From Lithobates sylvaticus (taxonomy: Eukaryota; Chordata; Amphibia; Anura; Ranidae): a stretch of 64,000 nucleotides of DNA. Below are positions 1-10,859 of this stretch, piece after piece. The stretch is from NCBI GenBank assembly GCA_028564925.1, contig CM053029.1:426610303-426674302 (forward strand), written 5' to 3'. The stretch's first letter is position 1. Every line of letters starts with the position of its first letter. The translations under genes were made by a program, and so were the position numbers. The notes below the pieces were generated by a model that saw only the letters and a list, made by a program, of their open reading frames with translations, had not been told where the DNA came from and searched no databases.

Positions 1-40
1 AAGACTGCATTTTTTTTATTGCAAGGCCTTGCATACTATT

Positions 41-873
41 ATCCACTTTCAGACTGGACCATTTTGCTGGCTTAAGACCAGACCACTTTTTCGCCATTCG
101 GCACTGCGTCGCATTAACTGACAATTGCGCGGTTGTGCGACATGGCTCCCAAACAAAAATGTACGTCCTCTTTTTCCCACAAATAGAGCTTTCTTTTGGT
201 GGTATTTGATCGCCCCTTCGGTTTTTATTTTTTGCTCTATAAACAAAAAAAGAGCAATTTTGAAAAAAATGCATTATTTTTAACTTTTTGCTATAATAAA
301 TATCCCCCCAAAAAATATAAAAAAAAAATATTTTCCCTCAGTTTAGGCCGATACGTATTCTTCTACATATTTTTTGTGAAAAAAAAACCGCAATTGATTG
401 GTTTGCGCAGAAAATATAGCGTTTACAAAATAGGGGATAGTTTTATAGCATTTTTATTAATAATTTTTTTTTTACTAGTAATGGCGGCGATCAGCGATTT
501 TTATTGTGACTACGACATTATGGCGGACACATCAGACATTTTTGACACATTTTTGGGACCATTGTCATTTATACAGCAATCAATGCTATTTAAAAGCACT
601 GATTCCTGTGTAAATGACACTGGCCGTGAAGGAGTTAACCGCTAGGTGGCAGTGTAGGGGGTTAAGTGTTCCTAGGGTCGTGTTACTAACTGTGGGGGCC
701 GTGGCTGTGATTTAGTGAACACTGATCTCTGCTCCAATCACAGAGAGCAGAGATCAGTGTCACTAGTTGCTAGGCAGAACAGGGAGATGCTGTTTACTTC
801 CGCATCTCCCCGTTCAGCCATCCCGTGAGACAATCACGGGTATCCCATCGTGCGCCGGTCGGGAAGTGGTCAA
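41..873 (+). repeat. TTAA-family interspersed repeat, copy 1
   Basis: It opens with CCACTTTCAGACTGGACC next to a TTAT (degraded TTAA) and closes with CCGGTCGGGAAGTGG next to TCAA. The same ordered blocks recur in the copies at 2091, 13073 and 30536: the CACAAATAGAGCTTTC block, an AT-rich middle, GGCGGACACATC, and a GATCTCTGCTC hairpin near 724-757. No protein is encoded; the short open frames across it follow the repeat. TTAA flanks suggest a non-autonomous piggyBac-like element, which is an inference because the terminal repeats are short. Confidence 0.82.
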
Positions 874-1480
874 AGTAGGGGGAGCTCCCTGGTAAATGTG
901 TTATACTTTATTATTGACCCTGCATATCTATAGTTATCAGAGTGTGCTGGAAGTGGGAAGGTGCCCAGAGTAAGGCGTAGTAGTAAGCACTAGTCCCAAT
1001 TGTAGTCACATTCTCAGGGATCAAATAAGACCGCTGTACAGGTTCGAACTGTTGTGTATTCCTGCTGTGCTGTCACACTATGTTGGTGTGACAGTGCAAA
1101 TGTAATTATTATTTTACACTAACCCCAGTAAAAATACGTTCTGGTTAAGTACTATTGGTGTGGAGTGTTGTTCCTTTTCCGGCAGGTGGAACATCGGATG
1201 CCCAGGTAACAAAGGTATACTGTTATTATACTGCATATTTTGGGGTTATCCTTCACTATTACACCCACACCAACATTGCACCACAGCATTGTCAAGGGGA
1301 CTGAGCCAAGTCAGTGGGGGTTCAATAGCAGAGTACAGGCCCAATTAAATTCAGCAGCTCCTTCGGGGTTCAGTGCTACATAAGTACATAGGTAAATAGT
1401 CCCAGAGAAAACAAGTACAAATGTTTATTACATTAAACTGTATACATAAGTATGCAGTACAAATGAAAACATGCTAGCAT
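874..1480. other. No recognised feature
   Basis: AT-rich sequence between repeat copy 1 and the satellite. I see no convincing coding frame, RNA gene or terminal repeats. A 62-codon frame at 1160-1348 has no recognisable motif. Confidence 0.5.
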
Positions 1481-2090
1481 GTGTTTAAGCAATATGCCTC
1501 TATGGAAGCATGAGTCATGCAAATATACATTTGGGCAAAATATGGAAGTGTGCACAGTATACACGCATTCATGCTACATGTGCCCATGAGATTAGGCATT
1601 CTTGCAATAAGCAAGCATGCGTTTATGAAACATGTTTATGCAACATTACGCAACACGTATCTATGCAGACATGTATCCTTATGTGAACATATATAACCAT
1701 GTATATTTACGCAAACATGTATAATCATGTATCATTATGCAATTAAGCATCTTTATGCGATCAAGCATTTCTATGCGACCATGTATCTTTATGTGACCAT
1801 GTAAAATCATGTATATCTATACAAACATGTCTATAAACATGCATCTTTATGCAACCATGTAATATAATATCTTTATGCGACCATGCATATAATCTTTATG
1901 TGATCATGAATAATCATGTCCATTTATAAAAACATGTCCAAACATGCATCTTTATGTAAGCATTAAAAACCATGCATCTCTTTGCGATTATGCATTCTGT
2001 GCAATCATGATCATGTATCTTTATGCAAACATGTAAATTCTTGTACATTTATGCAAACATGAACATGCATCTTTGTGCATCCATGCATGC
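1481..2090. repeat. ATGCAT-rich tandem satellite, left part
   Basis: Degenerate tandem units of roughly 20-30 bp are built on CATGTATCTTTATGCAACCATG-like words, with ATGCAT, CATCTTTATG and AAACATG repeated throughout. Period and spelling drift along the array, so it looks old. The array is interrupted by a TTAA-family element and resumes at 3075. Confidence 0.8.
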
Positions 2091-3074
2091 TTAACCACTT
2101 TCAGACCGGACCAATTTGCAGCCAAAGGACCAGGCCCCTTTTTGCGATTCGGCACTGCGTCGCTTTAACTGACAATTGCGCGGTCGTGCGACGTGGCTCC
2201 CAAACAAAATTGACGTCCTTTTTTTCCCACAAATAGAGCTTTCTTTTGGTGGTATTTGATCGCCCCTGCGGTTTTTATTTTTTGCGCTATAAACAAAAAT
2301 AGAGCGACAATTTTGAAAAAAATGCATTATTTTTTATTTTTTGCTATAATAAATATCCCCAAAAAATATATAAAAAAACATTTTTTTTCCTCAGTTTAGG
2401 CCGATACGTATTCTTCTACATATTTTTGGTAAAAAAAAAAATCGCAATAAGCGATTATTGATCGGTTTGCGCAGAAGTTATAGCGTTTACAAGATAGGGG
2501 ATAGTTTTATAGCATTTTTATTAATAATTTTTTTTTTTATTATTAATGGCAGAGATCTGCGATTTTTTTTGTGACTGCGACATTATGGCGGACACATCGG
2601 ACATTTTTGACACATTTTTGGGACCATTGTCATTTATACAGCAATTAATGCATTTAAATGCATTGATTTCTGTATAAATGACACTGGCAGTTTAGGGGTT
2701 AACCACAAGGGGGCAGTGAAAGAGTTAAGTATGCCTAGGGGTGTGTTTTTTACTGTGGGGGGGCGTGGCTGTCAGCTAGTGAATGCTGATCTCTGCTCCA
2801 ATCACATGGAGCAGAGATCGGCGTCACTAGTTGCTAGGCAGAACGGGGAGATGCTGTTTATCTCGGCATCTCCCCGTTCAGCCGCACCGTGAGACGATCG
2901 CGGGAGTCCCCGCGGCGATCGAGTCCGCGGGGACCGCGGCCGGACTCACGGGGGTCCCGACCGCGCTCCCGATGGCACGGACAGGCTAAAGGAGGGACGT
3001 ATATATACGCCCCCCTGCCTGTACGTGCCATTCTGTCGACGTATATCGTCGTGCGCCGGTCGGCAAGTGGTTAA
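2091..3074 (+). repeat. TTAA-family repeat, full copy 2, nested in satellite
   Basis: It begins TTAACCACTTTCAGACCGG and ends CGGTCGGCAAGTGGTTAA, so TTAA is present at both ends and the ends are short inverted repeats (CCACTT/AAGTGG). Satellite lies on both sides (CATGCATGC before, GCAACCATGCATTC after), showing insertion into the array at a TTAA. A hairpin, GATCTCTGCTC with its complement, lies near 2790-2822, and GC-rich inverted sequence lies near the right end. No coding sequence is visible. Confidence 0.9.
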
Positions 3075-3295
3075 GCAACCATGCATTCTGTGCAACCATG
3101 ATCATGCATCTCCATGCAAACATATTTATGCAAAACATGACAAAAACATGCATCTTTGTGCAACCATGCATCCAGTGCATTTTTAGCAACTGTGCATTCC
3201 AGTTACCATGTGTTTTTAGCAACCGTGCATTCCAGCAACTGTGCGTTTTAGCAACCGTGCTGTTTTAGCAGGTTTGCAAGCAAGCAAGCACCTGC
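3075..3295. repeat. ATGCAT-rich tandem satellite, right part
   Basis: The same ATGCATCT/AACCATG units resume after the inserted element, then shift to a CAACCGTGCATTCCAG/TTTTAGCAA sub-variant before the next TTAA-family element begins at 3296. Confidence 0.78.
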
Positions 3296-3769
3296 TTAAC
3301 CACTTCAGCCCCGGACCATTTGGCAGCCAAAGGACCAGAGGTCTTTTTTCAATTTCGCACTGCACTACTTTAACTGGTAATTGCGCGGTCATGCAATTTT
3401 GTAACCAAACGAAATTTGCGTCCTTTTCTTCCCACAAATAGAGCTTTCTTTTGATGGTATTTGATTGCCTCTGTGATTTTTATTTTTTGCGATATAAATG
3501 GAAAAAGAGCGAAAATTTTGATTAAAAAAAAAAAAAAAGAGATTTTCTACTTTTTGTTATAAAAAAAATGTAATAAACTCAATTTTAGTCAAACATTTGG
3601 GCCAAAATGTATTCAGCCACATGTCTTTAGTAAAAAAAATGCCAATAAGCGTATATTTATTGGTTTGCGCAAAAGTTATAGCGTCTACAAACTAGAGTAC
3701 ATTTTCTGGAATTTACACCACTTTTAATTTATGACTGCCTATTTCATTTCTTGAGGTGCTAAAATGGCA

Positions 3770-4850
3770 GAGAAGTACAAAACCCCCCCAAATGACCCCA
3801 TTTTGGAAAGTAGACACCCCAAGCTATTTGCTGAGAGGCATGTTGAGCCCATTGAATATTTTTTTTTTTAGTCCCAAGTGATTGAATAAAGACAAAAATA
3901 AAAAAGATTTTTTTTTTTTTTTCAAAAAGTTGTCACTAAATGATATATTGCTCACACATGCCATAGTTATATGTGGAATTGCACCCCAAAATACATTTTT
4001 GCTGCTTCTCCTGAGTATGGGGATACCACATGTGTGGGACTTTTTGGGAGCCTAGCCGCGTACGGGGCCCCGAAACCCAAGCACCGCCTTCAGGATTTCT
4101 AAGGGTGCAAATTTTTGATTTCTCTCCTCACTACCTATCACCGTTTCGAAGGCCATAAAATGCCAAAATAGCACAAACCCCCCCCAAATGACCCCATTTT
4201 GGAAAGTAGACACCCCAAGCTATTTGTTGAGAGGCATGGTGAGTATTTTACAGCTCTCATTTGTTTTTTAAAATGAATTAAGTAAATTAAAAAAAAAAAT
4301 TTTTTTTTTTCTTTTTTTCAATTTTCAAAACTTTGTGACAAAAAGCGAGATCTGCAAAATACTCACCATACCTCTCATCAAATAGCTTGGGGTGTCTACT
4401 TTCCAAAATGGGGTCATTTTGGGGGGTTTTATCCCATCTGGGCATTCCATGGCCTCCGAAACTGTGATTGGCAGTGAGAAGTGAAATAAAAAAATTACAC
4501 CCTTAGAAAGCCTGAAGGCGGTGATTGGTTTTTGGGGTTCCGTACGCAGCTAGGCTCCCAAAAAGTCCCACACATGTGGTATCCCCGTACTCAGGAGAAG
4601 CAACAGAATGTATTTTGGGGTGTATTTCCACATATGCCCATGGCATGTTTGAGCAATATATCATTTAGTGACAACTTTTTGTAAAAAAAATATATATATA
4701 TTTTTTTTTTCATTATTCAATCTCTTGGGACAAAAAAAAAAAAATATTTAATGGGCTCAACATTGCTCTCATCAAATAGCTTGGGGTGTCTACTTTCCAA
4801 AATGGGGTCATTTGGGGGGGGGTTTGAACTGTCCTGGCATTTTATGCACA
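3770..4850. repeat. Large inverted duplication (foldback), about 0.5 kb arms
   Basis: The block with CCCCATTTTGGAAAGTAGAC and CCAAGCTATTTG occurs forward at about 3795-3830 and 4190-4225 and reverse-complemented at about 4375-4420 and 4775-4810. TGTGTGGGACTTTTTGGGAG near 4032 has its complement near 4556. The centre is near 4310 in AT-rich sequence, so single-stranded DNA or RNA could form a long hairpin. Confidence 0.8.
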
Positions 4851-4886
4851 ACATTTAGAAGCCTATGTCACACGTCACCCACTCTT

Positions 4887-5800
4887 CTAACCACTTGAAG
4901 ACAAAGCCCTTTCCGACACTTTTTGTTTACATGAAAACATATTTGTTTTTTGCAAGAAAATTACGTTGAACCCCCAAACACTATATATATTGTTAAAGCA
5001 AAGGCCCTACAGATTAAAATGGTGGGTGTTGCATATTTTTTTTTCAACACAGTATTTGCGCAGCGATTTTTCAAACGCATTTTTTGTGGAAAAAATACAC
5101 TTTTTTTTATTTTAATGCACTAAAACACACTATATTGCTCAAATTTTTGATGAAATAAAAAATATGATCTTAGGCCGAGTACATGGATACCAAACACGAC
5201 ATGCTTTAAAATTGCGCACAAACACGCAGTGGCGACAAACTACATACATTTTTAAAAGCCTTTAAAAGCCTTTACATGATACCACATTAGATTCACGGAG
5301 GAGGTCTACTGCTAAAATTACTGCCCTCGATCTGACCTTCGCGGTGATACCTCACATGCATGGTGCAATTGCTGTTTACATATGACGCCAGACCAACGCT
5401 TGTGTACGCCTTTGCGCAAGAGAAGGGGGGGCAGGGGTGCTTTTTTTTTTGTTTTTTGTTTTTTTTATTTATTTAGCTTTTTTATTTTATTTTTAAACTG
5501 TTCCTTCCATTTTTTTTCTTTGTTATGATTTTTATTGTTATATCAGGGAATGTAAATATCCCCTATGATAGCAATAGGCAGTGACAGGTACTCTTTTTTT
5601 GAAAAAAAATTGGGGTCTATTAGACCCTAGATCTTTCCTCTGCCCTCAAAGCATCTGACCACACCAAGATTGGTGTGATAAAATGCTTTCCCAATTTCCC
5701 AATGGCGCGGTTTATATCCGGGAGGGGGGACATTCCCTCCCACTGCTTGTAAAAGCAATCTAGAGGCTAATTACCCGCTAGAATTGCTTTTACATGAAAG
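4887..5800 (+). repeat. Second interspersed repeat family (CCACTTGAAG type)
   Basis: It begins CTAACCACTTGAAGACAAAG and contains GAACCCCCAAACACTATATA. Related sequence occurs at 56313 (AACCACTTAAAGTCC, GGAACCCCCAAACATT). The later part (GGAGGTCTACTGC, GCGGTGATACCTCACATG) matches 43456-43800. This shared order defines a family distinct from the CCACTTTCAGACCGG one. It is non-coding. Confidence 0.65.
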
Positions 5801-6070
5801 CCGATCACTGGCTGAAAAGAATGATACCAAGATGATACCTAAACCTGCAGGCATCATTCTGGTATAACCATTCAAAGTCCAGCAACATACTGGACATATA
5901 TTGTAATCTTTTTTTTTTCATGCAGCCTCTTGGCTGAACGAAAAAAAGAGATTGATTGGTGGGTATGCCCACCATTAGAATACCTCCCTTCATCCACCCA
6001 CTTCTAATGATGGGCATACATGCACCATTTATATATGCCGATGCATGGGGGCATCCTCCCGCAAAAGTTA

Positions 6071-6114
6071 TGCCGTGTACACACGGTCGGAATTTCGACC
6101 GTATGTACGTGGCA
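6071..6114. mobile_element. 44-bp minimal Harbinger-type foldback
   Basis: TGCCGTGTACACACGGTCGG runs directly into its imperfect complement ending GTATGTACGTGGCA, with TTA on both sides (6068-6070 and 6115-6117). The whole element is two terminal repeats back to back. The word GTACACACGGTCGGA resembles the subterminal motif of the Harbinger at 14387-21996. Confidence 0.65.
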
Positions 6115-7016
6115 TTAGGAGCCAATCGCTCCTCCGCCCCCCCTGCTGCCCCCATGCTTCGGCATATATGCTCTTTTTTTTAACTGTGGTGGTGAAATCA
6201 CCTCCTACAGCGTTGGAGTCGCGGCTTTATGTATCGTGGGAGCAAACGCTGTTGCTGTCAAGATAAATAAATCCGCGTTGCAACTGAATGGCGCACCTGA
6301 AAACAAAAAAATGCTTAACACTGAAACACAGTAAACAAAATTACATACCTGAAAAGCAAGCATGATAAAGCATGATAAAACATAATAAAACATTGCAGAA
6401 TAGAATGGAGTAAAAAAAGAGCAACGATAGAGAGAGAATAGAGAGAGAGAATAATAAAACGACAACTATTTTATTTTTTTTTATTTTTTTGAGATTCACA
6501 GGTAAAAAAGCTCCTGACTGAAGCGACTGAATCAAAGCGCTACCACAAAAAAACTGTTAGCGATCGCAGGGATCAGGCCTGACTCTGCGAACGCTGCAGT
6601 TATGTGTGCTTAGTGTTTTGTAAGTGACAGTGATCGATCGATACTGCACTTGGGTGGGCTGGGCGGAGGGGGAAAACGCAGGTGCTAGCAGGTATCTGGG
6701 CTGATCCCGCTAACAATGCGTTTTTTTTGGAACCCTAAACTGCTGGGACGCTAGTATAGATCTGATCAGATCAGATATTGATCTGTTCAGATACTATACC
6801 ACTAAGGGAGGTGTATGCTTTGCGCGTGGGTGTTTGCGGTACTGGCACTAACCTGGGGCGACGCAGACCTTATTTGACCCTAAAACCTAATTGATATCAC
6901 CCGCCGGGCGATCAGGGGGTTAAACCGTTATTGGGTAATAAATGGCGGGTGCCCTGACAGTATAAAAAACAAGCTAACTAACCAGCGTCACCCGTAACAG
7001 TAATACAAAAAAAAAC

Positions 7017-8420
7017 TGGTTACCTAGCGACACTAATGCAGCGATCAGAAAAACGATCGCTTAGTGACACTGGCAAAAGGGGGTGAAAGGGTTAACTAGG
7101 GGCAATCAGGGGGTTAAACCTTTATTAGGTAATATATGGGGGTACCTGACGCTATATAAAAACCTGACGGGGAACCTAAATAACAAAATAACTAACTGGC
7201 TAACCAGCGTCACCAGTGACAGTTATATGGTGATCACTGGTGAAAGGGTTAACTCTAGGGGCAATCAGGGGGTTAAAACCTTTAGGTTGTAATATGGGGG
7301 TACCTGACCTATAAACCCATTTATGAACCTATATAAACATGGCGGTTAACCTAAAAAAAAACTGGTTACCTAGCGACACTAATGCAGCGATCAGAAAAAC
7401 GATCGCTTAGTGACACTGGCAAAAGGGGGTGAAAGGGTTAACTAGGGCAATCAGGGGGTTAAAACCTTTATTAGGTAATATATGGGGGTGAGAGGTGAGT
7501 CAGGAGGAAGTAGAGAGAAGACATTGCTGGAAGACGCAGCAGAGGAGAGATACACTATGGACTGTTTTTTTCGTTCTATGTTCCCCGCTTGACCATTTCT
7601 GAGTTCACACCATCCATTTCTGGGTAACCTGGTAAAGCCTCTGGATTCCCTTGGCCGGGATTAAGCCACAAGCCATTGTGACCTCTGTGACAGGGGGTCG
7701 CACAATCCGGTAAGGGTCAGTGTGATTGGACGGTGGAGGTGCTTTCTTTTTCTCATCTGGATCACCCTTTGAGCTGCTGTTCATTTAATGAGAGCACCGT
7801 GGAATTTCTGGAACTTTTTATATGCTTATTGTGTTTTTCACAAATCACATCGATCTTTATAAGGACAGTCAGTCACCAATGATTGTTTTTTTCACTTTTT
7901 GTTTTTACACGATTGTTTCATGTTATTATGGACTTCCTTGAACCTGATACTATTGAGTTATAAGGAGGTGTAAAATTACTGTGTTAACTCTAATGTATGT
8001 TGGTTTACATAATCTGTGTCACAAGTACACTATCGTTTGCAGCGCAGTTGTTTATTTTTATATCAATATATGGGGGTACCTGACGCTATATAAAAACCTG
8101 ACGGGGAACCTAAATAACGAAATAACTAACTGGCTAACCAGCGTCACCAGTGACAGTTATACGGTGATTACTGGTGAAAGGGTTAACTCTAGGGGCAATC
8201 AGGGGGTTAAAACCTTTATTTAGGTTGTAATATGGGGGTACCTGACCTATAAAACTATTTATGAACCTATATAAAACATGGCGGTTAAAATAAAAAAAAA
8301 ATGGTTACCTAGTGACACAATGCAGCGATCAGAAAAACGATCGCTTAGTGACACTGGCAAAAGGGGGTGAAGGGGTTAACTAGGGGCAATCAAGGGGTTA
8401 AACCTTTATTAGGGGGGGGT
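7017..8420. repeat. ~350-bp tandem repeat, about three copies
   Basis: TGGTTACCTAG recurs at 7017, 7363 and 8302. Intervals are 346 bp and, after subtracting the inserted retroposon and one target copy, about 351 bp. Each unit carries the hairpin GCGATCAGAAAAACGATCGC, GGGTTAACTAGGGG and GGGGGTACCTGACGCTATA. Open frames here simply repeat with the unit and are not genes. Confidence 0.8.
7490..8064 (+). mobile_element. Retroposon-like insertion with 13-bp target duplication
   Basis: A 575-bp segment interrupts the tandem repeat and is bounded on both sides by AATATATGGGGGT (7477-7489 and 8065-8077). Removing the segment and one copy restores the repeat unit. A 13-bp duplication fits target-primed retroposition. 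There is no clear poly-A tail; the right end is TTATTTTTATATC. I see no coding motif and cannot assign a family; a SINE or a truncated retroelement are both possible. Confidence 0.72.
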
Positions 8421-9012
8421 AGGGGGCTACCTAGGACCTAAAACTAACTGCCCTGACAGTTATTACAGTCACACTGACACTAAATGCAGTGATCAGTAAA
8501 TAAATGATCACTGCAATTAGTGACACTGTGACTGGGGGGGGGAGGGGGTGATCTGGGGGGTGATCTGGGGGTGACAGGGGGGTGGAATATGTGCCTAACT
8601 GTACTGGTGTCAGTGTACTGTTGTGCACTAACCTTTACATGTTCACCGCTCGGCGTCTCCGGTCACATAGACCGGCGCACCGAGCGTGACATCACTTCCG
8701 CCTTCCTGTCTATACAATAGACAGGAAGGGGAAGCTTTTCATTCGCCAGGAGCGATCGCGAGGGGGTGGCCAGAAACCACTGGCCGTCCCCTCGTCCCGG
8801 ATCGCTCCTGAAGCGATGCCGACCGTCCCCGCCGGCGGAGGGGGTTCCGATCGGACACCCCACCCGCCGGAAGAATGGCACGTACAGGTACGTGGTTCTG
8901 CCTGTACGTGCCATTCTGCCGACGTATATGTACATGGGGCGGTCGGCAAGTGGTTAACTGCAGCTGGGCCCATACTAGACCTGCAGGGTTTTAGTCAAGC
9001 ACATATGCACTA

Positions 9013-9880
9013 GGGATGGGCTGAACAACCTCCGGTTTGGTTCGCACCAGAACATACTGAACAGGCAAAAAATTTGGCAGAACACACTAACACCGTGTCT
9101 ATAAGTCTATGGGACACGAACATGAATAATCAAAAGTGCTAATTTTAAAGGCCTATATGCAAGTTATTATCATAAAAAGTGTTTGGGGACCCGGGTCCTG
9201 CCCCAGGGGACATGTATTATTGCAAAATAATTTTTTAGAACAGTCCCTGCACAAAATGAAATTTCTAAAAGGAAAAAAAGTAATTTAAAAGTACTAGTGG
9301 CTATGATGAATTGTCGGTCCCGGCAATACAGAAAAAAGTCATTGAAAAAAAAACGGCATGGGATCCCCCACAGTCTATTACAAGTTCTTTGGGTCTGGTA
9401 TGAATATTAAGGGGAACGCCTAAGCAAAATTTGAAAAAAAAAACATCAGGTCTGGTATGGATATTAAGGGGAACCCTACGCCAATTTTTTTTTTAAATGG
9501 CGTAGGGGTCCCCCTCAAAATCCATACCAGACCCTTCAGGTCTGGTATGGATTTCAAGGGGAACCCTGCGCCAAAATGAAAAAAAAAAAAAAAGGGGGGG
9601 TCTCCTCAAAAATCCATACCAGACCCTTATCCGAGCATGCAACCTGGCAGGCCGCAGGAAAAGAGGGTGGACGAGAGAGCGCCCCCCCTCTTGAACTGTA
9701 CCAGGCCACATGCCCTCAACATGGGGAGGGTGCTTTGGGGTAGTCCCCCAAAGCACCTTGTCCCCCATGTTCATGGGGACAAGGGCCTCATCCCCACAAC
9801 CTTTGCCCAGTGGTTGTGGGGGTTTGCAGGCAGGGGGCTTTTTTATAAAAAAATATGTATTATTACATTTAAGTGTAAAT
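9013..9880. repeat. Interspersed repeat with TCTGGTATGGAT tandem hairpins
   Basis: It starts near GGGATGGGCTGAACAACC. GGTCTGGTATGGAT and AAGGGGAACCCT recur in direct and inverted orientation at about 9395-9630. CCCCAAAGCACCTTGTCCCC occurs near 9748; the same ordered blocks lie inside the element at 42717-43452. Apparent open frames on both strands come from this GC-rich inverted structure and have no recognisable domain. Confidence 0.65.
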
Positions 9881-9915
9881 GTGAGATCTGAGGTCTTTTT
9901 GACCTCAGATCTCAC
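9881..9915. other. Perfect 15-bp hairpin with TTTTT loop
   Basis: GTGAGATCTGAGGTC, then TTTTT, then its exact reverse complement. It abuts the TTAA at 9917 that starts the next element. Confidence 0.85.
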
Positions 9916-9916
9916 A

Positions 9917-10300
9917 TTAACTGGTTCCTGACCGGCACACGCCGATGTACGTCGGCAAAATGGCACGGCTGCACAAATGGGCCGCAGGTAGGGAGCTTCG
10001 TGAGTATAATCGCGTGGGAGATGCTGATGTAAACAAGTATCTCCCTGTTCTGCCTAGTGACACTGTCACTGATCATAGCTCCCTGTGATCAGGCGCTATG
10101 ATCAGTGATGTGTCTCACGTAGCCCCCCCCCCCCACAGTTAGAATCACTCCCTATGACACACTTAACCCCTTCACTGCCAGTCACATTTACACAGTAATC
10201 AAATCTGTATAAATGTGAATGGTGCCAAAATCGTGCCAAGATTGTCACGATAAAAATCACACATATACATACACATTATATATGGTGTATGTGGTGATCA
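9917..10300 (-). repeat. TTAA-family repeat, truncated, reversed
   Basis: Read on plus, it begins TTAACTGGTTCCTGACCGG, the complement of the family's right end, followed by GCCGATGTACGTCGGCAAAATGGCACGG. The copy continues to about 10300 without reaching the CCACTT end, so it is truncated. The right edge is approximate. Confidence 0.65.
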
Positions 10301-10415
10301 CGCTTCTGGTGAATTACTCCATCGCCTCTTATCTTCTTCACCTCACAGAAGGTTTTACAAATAAAGAAGAAGTTCAGCCCAAAACTAACTAAATCTACTG
10401 GCAGCCACCTTCTAA

Positions 10416-10758
10416 TGCCCTGTACACGCGATCCGAAAATCGGACAACAGATCGTCCGACTTTTTTCGCTAGTCACAAGTAGAAATTGAATAGGTTACTA
10501 AAGTCACGAAAATCCTCGTAAGACAGAAAAAAAAAAATGAAAGCGATTTCAAGTGTTGTAGTGTATTTGTATTGTATTTTTCGAATGACAACTGTACTAA
10601 CTAAACGAAAATCGTACAGGAAAATTTTGCCTGATCTAAAAATATCGGATGAACTGTCGTGAACGGCTCTCGAAAGCTCTGTACTAATGATCCGATTATC
10701 GTACGATCGCGTCGAAAGCCATATTTTTCGTCCGATTTTCGCATCATGTGTACAGGCC
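10416..10758. mobile_element. PIF/Harbinger-type MITE (CCTGTACACG ends)
   Basis: The left end TGCCCTGTACACGCGATCCG and the right end, read in complement as GGCCTGTACACATGATGCG, form terminal inverted repeats followed on both sides by AAAATCGGAC. Additional CGATCG/GTCCGA words lie inside. No coding sequence. Assignment rests on similarity of the ends to the Harbinger termini elsewhere in this window. Confidence 0.6.
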
Positions 10759-10859
10759 AAATCCCTGTAGAGCAAAACACACACTGTACACAACTTTTCT
10801 GCACATATGAATTCACGCTGCTCAAAAGGGGAGTCAACTCCAACGGCATGATCTCCTCA

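Larger units (their letters stand above)
3296..8956 (+). repeat. Long composite TTAA-family repeat
   Basis: The left end is TTAACCACTTCAGCCCCGG and the next matching right end in the same orientation is GGTCGGCAAGTGGTTAA at 8956, so the 5.7 kb between may be one expanded copy or several overlapping ones. Inside are an inverted duplication (3770-4850), a second repeat family beginning CCACTTGAAGACAAAGCCC (4887), a 44-bp foldback (6071), ~350-bp tandem units (7017-8420) and an inserted retroposon (7490-8064). No coding sequence is seen. Confidence 0.6.

Noticed and set aside
196-645. 149-codon frame in repeat copy 1
   Set aside because: Low-complexity Phe/Lys-rich translation of a non-coding repeat; other copies break or alter it.
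1030-1050. GGTTCGAAC word suggesting a tRNA T-loop
   Set aside because: No cloverleaf arms or anticodon stem can be drawn around it.
1481-3295. CRISPR-like array of short repeats
   Set aside because: Units are adjacent and degenerate without unique spacers, and the context is vertebrate; it is a satellite.
9493-9966. 157-codon minus frame
   Set aside because: It spans inverted TCTGGTATGG hairpins and a repeat end; no domain, and similar spurious frames occur on both strands.
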